Part shown: positions 35,341 to 48,035 of the stretch, piece by piece
Layout of the letters: each line of letters opens with the position of its first letter
Position numbering within the stretch: position 1 is the stretch's first letter
Assembly (NCBI RefSeq): GCF_000002235.5
Contig: NW_022145611.1
Location: 5,756,754 to 5,820,753 of the forward strand
Origin: Strongylocentrotus purpuratus
Taxonomy: Eukaryota > Echinodermata > Echinoidea > Camarodonta > Strongylocentrotidae
Length of the DNA: 64,000 nt
Direction of reading: 5' to 3'
The notes under the pieces: generated by a model
What the model was told of the DNA's origin: nothing
Database searches by the model: none
The model's input: only the letters and a program-made list of their open reading frames with translations
Program-made: the position numbers and the translations under genes

Positions 35341-36700
35341 TGTACCTATCCACAAATAGGACAGCAGTATCGAAAGTTCATCAAGGTTCACAAATTTGGG
35401 GTGAGAAAAATTTCAAATGCATTTTTTTTTTTTTTTTTTACAGCTGGCTGCCCAATATATTCTTGCCAAACCAGAGAACAAGGGCGGGCGTGCTAACTGC
35501 CCATGAATCACTAGACTTCCAGTTGATTGTAATTAGATATCGGAATAATATCCTCCCACTTCAGAATACTATACTCCCACTTGTCCCACTCCAGTGCCAG
35601 CCAGTAGACAGGCAATCATTCATCTCTCCAATAATTCATGACTTTTCATATTATTACCTGTGCATGCACGGAACGGACTTCATCTGAAGAAAAATATGAG
35701 ATTCACTGCGGAATTGGGACACAAGAGGGCAGGCTTTGCTTTCTACCACGGTAGCTGCATTGAGTCTCGAGGCCCACGATCGTTGCATGAAAGGAATTTA
35801 TTTAGATGCAACATGACAGACATGTATAGCATGCATTTTTTTGCTCTATTTTTCTCCCCAAACCCTGTGGAACATTCAGTATTAGGACATGGGAATTAAT
35901 GATACATCTATATGTTTTGCTCAAAGATGTGTCTATAAATTTAAATTCATTATGAATTATAGTTTTGTTTTCCTGATTCAAATTAATATACTTTGGGATA
36001 TCCATCTCCTTAGTTCCACCTTCAAATATAACAAAATGGCCTGCATTATTTTGGATATAACACAGTAGCTCCTCTTTAATAAAGAAGCGACGGATTCCCA
36101 AATCACTTTGTAATGCATGCCTCCTTTATAATAGCTGAATTATTCATTACATGTACGGAAGTCTCTTATCATCCAGATTTCTTCAAACGATTTTGGAAAA
36201 CGGATGTTGCTCGTAAAAATTGAGGCCGAGTTACACTTAACAGCTGATTTGAAATTCTACATTTTATGTATTCTTCTTTTAAAACATCTTCTATCTGGTT
36301 TCATATGCATCACATAATACATTATTTTATATTGATAACATTAATCATTTCTAAGCAATGTTTTTATGTATTTTGTTTAATTATCAATGTGTACTGTACT
36401 GCTTTTTCATTCATAATTTGTGCATGTATGATAATAAATTAACTATGTAGGTAGGGAGCTGATGAAGAGAAAATATGACACAGAATTATAATCCTATATG
36501 TTACCAATTTAAAGATAAACTCCAGTACTGGTAAAAAAAAAAAAAAAAATTCTCACAGAATCAAACGAAACTTACACTGAATGTTCAAGATTACAAATAA
36601 ATGACATGTGCCAAACAATTTTGGAAGAAAATGTATACTGGCTGAGTAATGAGCATAGAAAGACAAGGAAATCAAGGTAGTACTATAGCCCCGACACCAT
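35341..36700. other. Gene-free stretch
   Basis: No exon or repeat family recognised. A T run is near 35420 and an A run near 36533. Confidence 0.5.
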
Positions 36701-36910
36701 GTGTGTTGTCCCATATATAGCTTTCTATGTGAGTGCTTGTTACTTTACCAAGACTCGGTCAGATTTATTATGATTTTGATGACTCCAGAACCTTGCAGTG
36801 CACAATGCACACCAATACTTACATGCTAAATGATCAACTGTTTCTGATCCTTTCCACACCTTTTCTTTCACAATGCAATCGCATTACCAGTACTAAAGTT
36901 TATCTTTAAT
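36701..36910 (+). repeat. Dispersed repeat R2, copy B
   Basis: Same orientation as the copy at 10334, and includes the segment that copy A lacks (GATTTATTATGATTTTGATGA). It carries a small extra TGCACAA duplication in the CAGTGCACAATGCACACC region. Confidence 0.85.
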
Positions 36911-37339
36911 CAATACAATAATACATGAAGACGGACTGTTGTTTTAGTTTCTCAATGCATGAAAATACTTTACCATCTACCCAAGATAACAAAAATAGTA
37001 GTCTCTTTGTTAAACCGTTGACTACTGAATTCCATAGGTCCCATAGGCTTAATACAGGGATCACCAGGTTCCCGTAAGCAAGGGGTTAATGTCAGGATCA
37101 TGAGAGATCTTTGTTAAGTTCATGGTAAAGGAGTTTACCCTACAACTTTACATCATGTTATATATAAACTCCGATCATTTGTCCCTTCCACGTTGCAGAA
37201 CCCAGCGTTACAAACAATCGGCAGTTCCCTCTCTTGTTCGTTTGCTAAATTCGATCAACTGAAATCTTGTTAGATCTGTTTTATGTATTGTCATTTTTCG
37301 AACTCTCTCCCTCTCTCCGTCTCTCTCTCTCTCTCTCTC

Positions 37340-38110
37340 TTCCTCCCTTTCTCTAGCTCTTTCTCTCTCCTTCTCCTTTCCCTCCTCCCCTCTCCCACTG
37401 TTTCTCTGTTTCTGTCTTGTATTTCCTCTTCTCAATTTTCTGACAATGTGATAATTACTCATTAATAATGTTCACCAACATGTAGTATAGGTCATTGACA
37501 TTCACCAATTTTAAACAGTATAATAACAATTCCATAATGGCATTCTTAGTCATGTAGCATTTGACATTTCCGCATTATGTGCATTTTACTTTCACAATGC
37601 TTCATTAAGCTGAATCAACTCAATTTTCGTTAAATTGCTTACATTTTGTTTTTGTCATGAATTGAACTCTCTTTTTTTTCTCGTTATCCTTTCCCTCTCC
37701 CTCTCTTCCACTTTTCACTCTTTATTTCTTCTTTCTTCTCTCCTTCTCCTTTCCCTCCTCCCCTCTCCCACTGTTTCTCTATTTCTGTCTTGTATTTCCT
37801 CTTCTCAATTTTCTGACAATGTGATAATTACTCATCAATAATGTTCACCAATATGTATAGGTCGTTGACATTCACCAATTTTAAACAGTATAATAACAAT
37901 TCCATAATGGCATTCGTATTAATGTATCATTTGACATTTCCGTATTATGTGCATTTTACTTTTACAATGCTTCATTAAGCTGAATCAACTCAATTCTCGT
38001 TCATTTGCTTACATTTTTTTGTCATGAATTGAACTCTTTTTTCTCTCGTTATCCTTTCCCTCTCCCTCTCTTCCACTTTTCACTCTTCATTTCTTCTCTC
38101 TTCTCAATTC
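37340..38110 (+). repeat. Tandem duplication, ~370-bp unit, ~2.1 copies
   Basis: CCTTCTCCTTTCCCTCCTCC occurs at 37369 and 37742 (period 373), and GTCATGAATTGAACTCT at 37654 and 38021 (period 367). Each unit has a pyrimidine-rich half and an AT-rich half with CAATTTTAAACAGTATAATA. The two full units are nearly identical, so the duplication is recent. Confidence 0.9.
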
Positions 38111-38147
38111 ACTGACAAACTGATTATCACAATTTTATAACTTACAA

Positions 38148-38150
<3 letters not shown>

Positions 38151-38189
<39 letters not shown>

Positions 38190-38406
38190 CCTTCATACTT
38201 TAATTTATTACTGAATTTTTAATTCAACTGTTCATAATGCATTTTGATATGATACAATGTGAGCAATGTAATTTAACTTATTACTGAATTTTTAAATCTA
38301 CTGTTTTTAATGCATTTTTATATGATACATTGTAAGCCAATTATTGTTAGTCTTTGGACTTTTTATTTGGTATATTTGTAATAAAACCGAAATTGAATTG
38401 AATTGA
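38151..38406 (+). mobile_element. Poly(T), 72-bp duplication, retrotransposon-like 3' end
   Basis: A run of about 38 T ends at 38189. TTATTACTGAATTTTTAA then occurs twice, about 70 bp apart (38205 and 38278). The segment closes AATAAAACCGAAATTGAATT with (TTGAA)n, a polyadenylation-like signal and short tandem tail typical of non-LTR 3' ends. Confidence 0.5.
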
Positions 38407-38441
38407 AAAAAATTAATGATGAATGCTGAATAGTGCCAGAC

Positions 38442-38629
38442 CAGTGAAAAAAATACACGGGGGCTCAGGGCGAATTTGCCCCCGAAATGCTCAAAAGAGC
38501 CCCCGAAAATCAGAAAAGAGCCCCTGTAAATTTGCAGAGTTCATTGCAAAACAAATTTTAGAGTGTTATTTTTATGCAGGCAAGCTTGAAAAGTAACCCC
38601 CGAAAAATAAATGTTAATTTTTTCCCTGG
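38442..38629 (-). repeat. Dispersed repeat R1, copy B (inverted)
   Basis: The reverse complement matches 2352-2539 from end to end, including the three GGGGGCTCTTTT-like words and AAGCTTGCCTGCATAAAAAT. Neither copy is preceded by a visible target duplication. Confidence 0.75.
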
Positions 38630-40451
38630 GCCAGACAAAAACAAATACTGATCAAAGTACCAATATTTTTATCACAACAGATTCATAGATAGTAAATTAT
38701 GTCTGTCCCTACATTGTAAAAGCTTTGCACAGTGGAGAGGTATATACAATTTTCTTTAATTTTGCTGTTGTGTTGTCTTTTATTATTTTGTTTTTTAGTT
38801 GTTTATTGGTTGTCATTGTTTTTTTTTAATGATTTGTATGATTTGTTTTGTATTAGGTCTTTTTTAAGGCTGTTCTTCATGTCATACATGTATGTGAACA
38901 AAAGGCTCAACAATATACGATGCGTTCCAACGAGACAAGACACACCAACCTCTCACAATATTCCAGACTAAACTGAGTGAAAGAAAAGACATCTACCGCA
39001 GACAAATATTAGAGTATCCCACTGCACATCCTCAGCTCCAAAGTAATGAAATTCTGAAATGTCAAGGAACATACACTCCCGGATTCCTCTCATCAAAAAG
39101 GTCATCGCTGCCTCCTAGACTATAGAATCCTAAAAATAGTCCATAATTCAACATTTTCATCAAAATATTTGCCATGGTTGATGAAAATCAGAAAAATATG
39201 GGTCTGTACATTAATGGATCTACTATGTATTATGGAATACTTTGTACTAAGACTTTTAGTTGAAATCGATTGTACCTGGGTATTGAATACGTATATTCCC
39301 TGTCAATATCAAATTTTCATGAACAGCAATACCTCCTCATTTTATAGTACATACAATGTAAGTAATTGATACATACATGTACAGCTACTATGTTTCACCA
39401 TATAACAACTACAGCCATGCATGCACATACATTTCTGCATTTCAAGGCAGCAGGAATGTAAAATTCTATAGAAAGATAATTTAAATTGTGCCCCCCCCCC
39501 CTCCAACTTTGAGATGGGAAGAGCATGTGAAGGTCACTCATACAAATTCTTATCTTTCCAATTATATTAGTGGAATTGATTCGCTTCATAGATGCATGAT
39601 TTTGGCCTTGAGAATTATTTATCAGTCGTCTAGCTCAGCAATAGAAATAATTATATCACTCTCATGCACAACCTCGCACATTTTGCAAGGAAAAATACTT
39701 ATAGGTTCACATACAGAACACCTGTCAGCTGACCAAGTAAACAAATAACTTTTTTTTTTAATCAGAACAATTTCTGTTCCTATCTATAGTATAGTGGTAT
39801 CTTGCAAGTAACAAGGATCTTGCTTATATACATACTATTTAAAGGAAATGTACACCTATTTTTGTGTGCATTTACATAAGTTGGAGGCAATATGATATTT
39901 TGGGGGAATTAAGGTGATAACGGGAAATATTACTGAAGGAATTGTAATTCAATGATCCAAGTCTTAAAATAGCTTTTTAAAACATAAATACAGCACTTCA
40001 GTCAATCGTCACCTAGAAATATTTGATGGATTGGTGGAAACCGAAGTTAATACCCATGGCAATCTCGCAAATAGAATGATTACTATTGATGGTAATTTTG
40101 AAATTAATGGTAATGTCCAAGAAAGCCTAGATTTGATTTGCAGCTGAGTGATGTTGCCATGGTAGTTAATACTGATGGCAAAGTTACCATCAATGGTCAG
40201 TTGTATGCATCAGGCTGCACGAGCCCTTTAAAGGAAAGCATGTCATTAATTACATCCTTCTCCTTCAATTACTGTGATGTATCAATTCAGATGCAAATGA
40301 ACAATCATTAACCCAAGTCAGATCCCAATCAAATCATTTACATGTCTGTAGGACCTATAAATGGCACTGAAAACGATTAGCCGGCATTCACAGAGACATT
40401 AATTAACGTACTAAATCTTGTTTAGGTTTTAACACATACATGTACATGTAC
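38630..40451. other. Gene-free stretch
   Basis: T-rich then unique DNA with a short poly(C) at 39490-39501. Near 40050-40200 there is locally repetitive ATTGATGGTAATTTTGAAAT-like sequence. No exon found. Confidence 0.45.
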
Positions 40452-40656
40452 TACTCTCTTAAAAAAAAAAGAGTGAATTTTCACTCTATTTTCACTTTCT
40501 TGGGAGTGACGTCCGTGATCACTTGTTTAGGAGTGAAAATCGATTGATTTTAGAGTGCTCTCTAAGAGGGAAAGAGTGAATGTTCACTCTATTTTCACTA
40601 CATTTTCACTCTCCAGAGGAGTGACGTCCGTGATCACTCGATTTTTTTAGAGAGTA
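40452..40656. mobile_element. 205-bp MITE with duplicated TGACGTCC module
   Basis: TACTCTCTTAAAAAAA at the left mirrors TTTTTTTAGAGAGTA at the right. Inside, GAGTGAATTTTCACTC (itself palindromic) and GGAGTGACGTCCGTGATCAC occur twice (40471-40523 and 40574-40638). Every copy therefore brings two CRE-like half sites. No coding frame belongs to it. Confidence 0.75.
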
Positions 40657-41249
40657 GAGAGTTTGACAATTGGAGCTTGTTTTATCAGGAGCCAAAGAAT
40701 GCATTGAAAAAAGTGTTAAACTTTTTACAATTTAATGAATTTGAATATTGGCCATTGGGTCCAGCTAGGGAAACAATTCAAATCAAACTATTAATTGACA
40801 CCCCCCCCCCCCCAATAAAAAATACCCAGAATGTACACTTTGTACTAGGCAGTGAATCTTGTTCCCCTAAATGGTATACAGTATATGGGGGACATGAAAA
40901 CGAGTTCATTTATCTGAATGCAAATGGATGTGCGAGTCACAATCACGATTCGGAGTACTCCATCAGATTTATTGCGATCAATTCTCAGACAAAGCACAAA
41001 AAAGGAACATGGAAGCAGCTCTTCAGACAAAACATGGAAAAGGAATATGGAAAGAGTTCTTCAGACAAAGCACAACACATGCTGTGGTTGCCCTTGGTAA
41101 CAAAATTTAAGACTGCATGGGCACTATAATGTAAATGCTTTGTATGATCAGCATGATTCTCGTGAGGGATCTCATTTTGTTGGTACATGTTTGAAGAATT
41201 TACCACGTGATCAATAAATGTTTGAAGAATTTATCACGGATCAATAAAT
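40657..41249 (+). repeat. Minisatellites of 38 bp and 31 bp
   Basis: CAGACAAA recurs at 40986, 41024 and 41062 with AAGGAACATGG-type filling (period 38), and TGTTTGAAGAATTTA recurs at 41188 and 41219 (period 31). A frame open over 40677-41129 begins FYQEPKNALKKVLNFLQFN, faintly like a sulfotransferase C-terminal helix, but runs through poly(C) and the minisatellite. I do not call it a gene. Confidence 0.7.
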
Positions 41250-41768
41250 AACTAATGTAAAAAATTCATGTAGACATACAAGTACCACTGAAAAAATCTC
41301 CTTCGCCCCTGCAAAAAAATTAACTTGAAGGTGTCATAAATCAGTACAAAGCCAATTGAAACAAAGCAGAAATCCATTTATGACTACATGAAATTTATTT
41401 ATGACTACCGGTACATGAAATTCATTGCATGGCAGACAATGTATGTAAATACAAATATTTTTCCCTCACCAACATACATAAGGGCCCAATGCCAATAAGT
41501 CATTTATGGCAAAGTACAATTAATTAAAATTTTCAATTAAAAATTTATCCATCTATTTTTTTTTTAAACAGGTAGTTAATTATGTTTAAGACCATTTGTT
41601 GCCATTGTTAAAGTATTTTCATTATTTTTATTACAGTATAATTAAGAATCTCTCCTCCAAAAATGCATCAAAAAAGAAAAGAACATTCCAAAAGCTTTTA
41701 TGGGTGGTATTAGAAAGAATTCTTCTAGTAGTGATGACATGAATACAATTCTCTTTATATACTTATAT

Positions 41769-41770
41769 AC

Positions 41771-41803
<33 letters not shown>

Positions 41804-41825
41804 CCTCTCTCTCTGTCTCTCTGTC

Positions 41826-41871
<46 letters not shown>

Positions 41872-41873
41872 TC
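41769..41873 (+). repeat. Compound poly(C)-(CT)n-(CA)n microsatellite
   Basis: About 12 C pass into roughly 80 bp of CT repeats and finish with (CA)6. The surrounding 41250-43700 is unique DNA with no exon I can support. Confidence 0.95.
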
Positions 41874-43765
41874 ACTGCTCACAGATACATGCATTAAACA
41901 AAGAATACTTCCTGGAATAAAGGATGTCTTTTACGTTCTAATATAAATTAATAGAAAGACTAAACTACATGTACACGTACACTACACTGCACTTTCACGA
42001 CTACATATAAACCTGAAAGGATGTGTTTACAACTGTACACGATTAAAAGGTAACACATAGTGTAATAAAATATGTACAAAAATCCACTAGTCCCACCAGT
42101 ATGGAAGATTAAAAGCATTTCAACATAAGTTTAGTATTCAAAATCCCATTAGCATTGCACATGGTATGGAAATTTCAATTAGTTGGCAGATGCGGCCATT
42201 TAGTCACAAATTCTCCCCTAATTGTTAATACTGCGCTGATCATGCTAATTTCACCTATACAAGGCCGGATAAATCAATAAAGCATCAGCCGCCACACACT
42301 GTTCTTGTGCAAACTAGCTCCGATAGTGTTGGGGGATGGCATAATGTACAGTGTACTTGGCAGACAAAGGCTTGCAATTAGAAGAGGAAGAATATGTATG
42401 CGGTTTTGCAGATTACAAAAATGTACACAAATCTGTATGTATGCAGTGTACATTTACGTAATACTAGAAAGTACTTGATGTTTATCTTTCTGTTTGACAA
42501 TGTACATTACATTAAAATAAAGAGACAATGTGTTTTTCATGTAGCATACTTGACCCCGAAAAATCATATTTCTGAGAAAGTACACTGTAGATAAGATTAG
42601 AAAGAGCACCATATGAAAGGGCAACAAACAAGATGCATATATATGTACATGTACAAGAAAACAAAACCTGTCAGTGTATTGGTGCGATAATCATGAGCAA
42701 GCACAGACCCTGTTCATCTTGTAATTGGTTGATGTTACCATCGTTAGGCCCATACTTTGTGCCCCATCCCCATATTCATAAAGATTATAGATTATAATGT
42801 ATTAATTGAAATATCAAGTTTATTTGATATTTTAATTTTTCATAATTAAATACTCTTAGTACTTATTTTGGCGTGTTCAAACGAATTCATCCCGTTATTT
42901 ACAGAAGTCTGATGATATTAAACATGTACTATAAAGATATTACTAAAATTCTAAATTATAAATGGTAGAGCTGAACAGTGCAGATATCGTCATGGTAATG
43001 ACTAGCCGAAGGTGTAGAAATCTCAATCCATCAATTCTACCATCCAATATTTGATGAGTATCAGACAAAGCAATGAAAGCAACTGAGGCATGCCACTTCC
43101 AATGATTCTCATCCTTCTTCTCCCTTCCGACCGACCGACCAAAGAAAGTGCCTCCCCTCAAGCGAGTAATCATTGCACAAGAAGGGGGGCATGCAAACCA
43201 ATACTATGTAAATGTGCAATTGGTAAAAATATTTGAAAGTAGGCCTTCTGAGCAACTGGCAGATTTGGGGGCGCAAGTGGCCACTGCCCTCTTCCTTTTG
43301 AAATGCAGGTGGCATACCACAGGTACATGTACGAACCCCAAAAATGCACCTCTTCAAAAAATTTGACCAAAAGGTCACAGGTTTGCGAGAGCATTATGAT
43401 TAGGGAATATCAACTGCATCCAGGTCAAGTCATAATCAAATAATGAACCAGACTTGTTGAGTTATCCGGCTAATTGTTAATTCACCAAGCACAGTGGTTA
43501 TTACTTAAGCACCTTAATTTTGTATGCGCTAGAGCTCTGCGTACATGTACATGCATCTCAGCCGTGCATTATCCCTTTTAGCCGTGGGTCATTGTTTTTT
43601 ATGGGAATTTGTTTGCACCGAAGGGGTGGTAGAAAAAAAGAATGCACTGTCATGGTATAATTTGATCCATTAGATTACATTCTTGAACCCGTTTCATCAA
43701 ATGTGATCACTTTTTTTTTTCATTATTTGTCTGTGCTTGTTGATTTATTTTTTCTGAAAGTTGTG

Positions 43766-43818
43766 CCCCCCCCCCCCCCCTCTCCCCCCTCATTACAAAA
43801 TCCTGGACCCGCCCCTGT
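43766..43818 (+). repeat. Poly(C) followed by TCCTGGACCCGCCCCTG
   Basis: A run of about 18 C leads into AAAATCCTGGACCCGCCCCT. Similar 'TGGATCCGCCCCTG' phrases are common at transposon edges in invertebrate genomes; that is recalled and not tested here. Confidence 0.4.
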
Positions 43819-44663
43819 TCAAAACTGTGTAACCAGGAGAAACATCGTCGCCAACATTTATCTAATCCCCTAGAGACCCTCCGGACTCTCTACTCTAGAG
43901 AAATACCCAATATGTTAAAATTGGAATTGCCCGAGGCGAGAAGAATGTAGAAATGCATACATGGTCCATACTCCATACAAACAGGGAGTCCAACTCCCTG
44001 ATACAAGTAGCTTTTATGCATATATTTCCAAAATGAAAACTTTAACAAATCTGGATTTTAAAATGACGGATGCATGTTTCGGCGATGCATATCTTTCTCC
44101 AGGCTATAGACAGTAAAGTACAACAAAGATAATATTTGTACAATTGTGCAACAGCATGATTCTTTATAGACTGTCTGCACATGCATGTCATTGATATTTA
44201 GGAAGAGTTTAAAAGGGATTACGTTTTAACAATTTAGAGATAAAGGATTTCGGTTATGCCATGAAGATAATTTTGATAATTCTATGCACACAAGTACAGA
44301 CACCTGCATGGCATTTCAAGTCCCCTTATCTACAGTAAATTCACGTTCATAATTAATTGGTTGAAGAGTTGTCTCTCCATCAATTTGTTCAATTAAAAAC
44401 CGATGCTAAACACGACGTGATGCAATTTTCATGCAACACGAAGTGGTACTCTTGTTACGGCAGAAAAACCCCACTAATTACACATACATGTTGCCTGGTT
44501 CATGCACTACTATCCAACACATAGATGGATGTACTGTATACAGTCTCCCCTCCAACTGGGCCTCCTTGCACAATTTTCATCCTCATATTTAATTCAATTG
44601 GACTAAGCCGGGCAGGCGAGCAGAGCCTGGAGAATTGAGGACATTAGTGCTCAAGTGCCAGCC

Positions 44664-45030
44664 ACACTAGGCGCGTCTTCATTATCTCGAGATTGCCAAA
44701 TATCCAGCTATTTTGAACTATCCCGATCGCAAACTATCCAGCTAATTTGCGTCTTCACTAGACCGAAACGTTGTGCATGATAGGATCGGGATATTTGACT
44801 CCATACTTCAGTCTAATGAGGACGGTCGCAAACTATCCCGCTAGTTGGGAAATAGTGGGATATTTTGCAAACTAGACCAAGATATCTTGGGATGACAATC
44901 CTGACCAAATATCCTTCTAATTGCTACTTCGGTCTGATGAAAACGTAAATTAGCTGGATAGTTTGCGATCGGGATAATTCAAATAGCTGGATATTTGGCA
45001 ATCTCGAGATAGTGAAGACGCGCCTAGTGT
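44664..45030. mobile_element. Long-TIR element L1, copy B
   Basis: The arms of about 94 bp (44664-44757 and 44938-45030) are complementary with only about six differences; they begin ACACTAGGCGCGTCTTCA and contain TATCCCGATCGCAAACTATC. The 180-bp centre holds the exact palindrome CCAAGATATCTTGG (44877-44890) and further inverted AAATATCC words. Length and plan match 14301-14679. No transposase and no clear target duplication. Confidence 0.85.
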
Positions 45031-45568
45031 TCATTAGAAATACCTTTCCTCTTCTGAATCTGAGCTCCCTCTTGTGTACTTAAAATTATGGCCACATGAG
45101 ATTATCCACTCTGGTAGGGTTCAGAAGGTCAGGTTTAATTTATTTCTGAAGGGTATTTGTTTATATCAGATGCCAGAGCTTCATTTTAAGGATGATATCA
45201 AATGAGAGGCAAACATATATACAACTGTTCAAATGGTATCTATACACTATCTATTAGAAATACAAAGTATGTCACCTGTTGTGGAAATGACTCATACATG
45301 TACCTCCAAGTATTTTCATACAGTACATAAATATATTTGTATGTGTAAAATATGAACAGTACCTATCTCCTTCACTCTACACTTGTCTTTGTATGTAAAA
45401 CCAGATTTAATGCTCTGGAATCATGTACATGTACAGTATGTACCTTTGTATCTGTCTGCATCTCACACTGTTTCACAAATCCGGGACATCCCCATACATG
45501 CATCCCTCCACAAAAACCTTCTATCTCTCACTGCTCTCCAGACTCGTATACAAGTAGTTCCAATTTAG

Positions 45569-46110
45569 TCTGCTGAGAGAGCCAGAAGGTCATTAAACCT
45601 TTCAGGAGAGGATTTATATTTAGGGCTAAATTGATCACATATTGTTCTTCAAATTGACTACAATACTATTTTTCTTTTATCACTACAATGAAAATGCAAT
45701 GTCTCTGAAAACAATATACACTCGCGGTTTGAACGCTGTCAAAATGTTCAATTAATGGCCTGTTTTTTTTTGGAAAACAATGGTTGTAATCTCTCAACTT
45801 GTTGCCGATTTAAGAATTTTGAAACTTATTTTCCTTCATAAAATTCCTAGCATCAAATGCAATATAGTCTTGTAACAAAAAATAGATGCTATGAAGATTA
45901 CCTTCATAGCAATATTAGGTTCTAAAAGTCACTATAAATGTCATAGATAAGGATAAGAGCAATTACCATGCACTTTGAAGGCATTTGCGGTCTGAAAACA
46001 GAACTCAACTATCCCTTTAAGGACTATACACAAAATGTGGAGTAATTATCATGAAAGGGTTAACTGTATTCTTTGATATAGTCAACGCCCTTTTGCCTCC
46101 CAACAGATGA
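45569..46110. mobile_element. Possible long member of the hairpin MITE family
   Basis: TCTGCTGAGAGAGCCAGAAG with a following CATTAAACCTTTCA lies at the left, and GAAAGGGTTAACTG...CAACGCCCTTTTGCC...CAACAGATGA at the right. The ends resemble those of the 75-bp hairpins but enclose 0.5 kb of unique DNA. It could instead be two neighbouring half copies. Confidence 0.4.
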
Positions 46111-46317
46111 CATCTCATATAGATCTGTCATTTGTAAACACTTTACAGGTCCACGAGATGGATGGGTGTGTGATGTGAAGAAGGCGCTTAAACACTGGAT
46201 AAGAGGACATGGAGAAGGGCCTCCCAAGTGCCTCTAGGCAAGGTGCCATGATAACAAACAATCAGACAGACAGACAGAGAAGAGAAGAGGTAGGGTTCTG
46301 GCAAAGGTGAAACTAGC

Positions 46318-46475
46318 TGCATTTACACTGAAAACAAAAATCTGATTTTTCTCACATTCCGTCGAAGAAAAACCGTGATTGAAAATTCCACCTCCTAGAA
46401 TGAGATTTTGTTGTAAATGCCTGCCAAAATTTGTTTGAAAAATTTCACAATTTTTTTGGGGCAGTGTAAATGCCC
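46318..46475. repeat. Short inverted repeat pair GCATTTACACTG
   Basis: GCATTTACACTG at the left and CAGTGTAAATGC at the right are exact complements about 135 bp apart, flanking AT-rich sequence. It may be a small MITE. Confidence 0.5.
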
Positions 46476-47159
46476 GCTCTTGAACAGCTGCAAGTGGCGC
46501 ATGCACACTACTCACCCAAACAAAATTATGAGCAAAACAACATATTTATGGGTTTCTCTTGTTGTTTAAATGGCAGTAAAAAAATTCAACCATTTTTCCA
46601 AATGGTGTTTTGGATGTGTGAAAGGGTCTAATGATTTGTGTGTGTTTTTCTTCATTCCTATAGGGAAGAATACAATTGCATCGTCTCATGAATTGTATTG
46701 TTCTTCAAATACTTTCACATTTAAAATCAAACCTTATTTAGCTTCAAAAACTTGGATGAAATTTTGATTGAAACAAAGGTAGGTGCAGGATCACACATAG
46801 AGAGAAAGAATTAAACTGAGGGATCCAATGTATGGGACAAAATAGTTCATAACATACTGTACATGCAAGTCCCTTTGAAAGAACTACATGTATGACCAAT
46901 ACACATACAAAATTAAATCTGTCTTCTTTGAAATTCTGGGCAAAATAAACAGCAATCTTTCACCATCAATACACTTTAGGCACTACCACCATGCATCAAA
47001 TCACCCAATCACTACAAAGTGTTCCACAAAGTACTTAAATGCCTCGATAGCACCTCCAGCTTTAATGTGACTAAATGCACACCACTTAAAAGTGACCATG
47101 ATAGGAGTTAACAAATGACTAATGTGCCATACATGAAGCATCACTCTGTCTCGGTATCT

Positions 47160-48035
47160 GACAGTTAGCGAGTGAGAAACAGAGAGAGAGAAAGAGAGAG
47201 ATAAAGAGAGAAAGAGAGAGATAAAGAGAGACAGAGAGAGATAAAGAGAGACAGAGAGAGAGAGATAAATAGAGAAAGAGAAAGAAATGAGACAGGAAGA
47301 GGGTGAAGAAGATTAATATACTGAATATAGACAGAGAGAGAAAGAGCATCCATGGGGAGAGGGAATGGAAGGAGAGTGAAAATGAAAGAGAAAGAAAGGA
47401 ATTTGAGAGAATGAGAAAGAGGGGAGAGAATGAGAAAGAGGGGAGGGAATTTGAGACTACAAGCGAGAGGGGAGAAAACAAGAGTGACAGAGAGAGAGAG
47501 AGACAGAGTGAGTGAAATAGAGAAACTCTAGTCAGAGAGAGAGGGACAGAGAGAGAGAGAGAGAGTGTGTGTGTGCGTGTGGGCGTGTGTGTGAATGAGA
47601 GAGAGAGAGGGACAGAGAGAGAGGGGGACAGAGAGAGAGAGAGAGTGTGTGTGTGTGTGCGTGTGGGTGTGCATGTGTGTGAATGAGAGAGAAAGATAGA
47701 GAGAGAGAGAGAAAGAGAGAGGGAGAGAGAGGGAGAGAGAGAACAGAGAGAGAGAGAGAGAGAGAACAGAGAGTGGGAGAGAGAGGTAAGGTGGAGTTGA
47801 GTAGGTGAGAGAGAACTAGAGTAGAGAGGGGAAAGGTGGAGTTGGGTAGGTGAGAGAGAACTAGAGTAGAGAGGGTAGAAAAGAAGAGTGACACAGAGAG
47901 AGACAGAGTGAGTGAAATAGAGAAACTGTAGTAAGAGAGAGGGACAGAGAGAGAGAGAGAGAGAACAGAGAGTGGGAGAGAGAGGTAAGGTGGAGTTGAG
48001 TAGGTGAGAGAGAACTAGAGTAGATTGGAGGGAAA
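47160..48035 (+). repeat. 0.87-kb purine-rich minisatellite array
   Basis: The plus strand is almost wholly GA repeats. TGTGTGTGCGTGTGGG occurs twice (about 47570, 47655) and AGGTGGAGTTGAGTAGGTGA-like units occur at about 47788, 47834 and 47988. The 308-codon minus-strand frame across it is leucine/serine repeat sequence from (CT)n and is not a gene. Such mirror-like purine tracts can adopt triplex DNA. Confidence 0.95.

Noticed and set aside
40677..41129. 150-codon frame faintly like a sulfotransferase C-terminal helix
   Set aside because: Only about 20 residues look suggestive; it then crosses poly(C) and a 38-bp minisatellite whose period is not a multiple of three.
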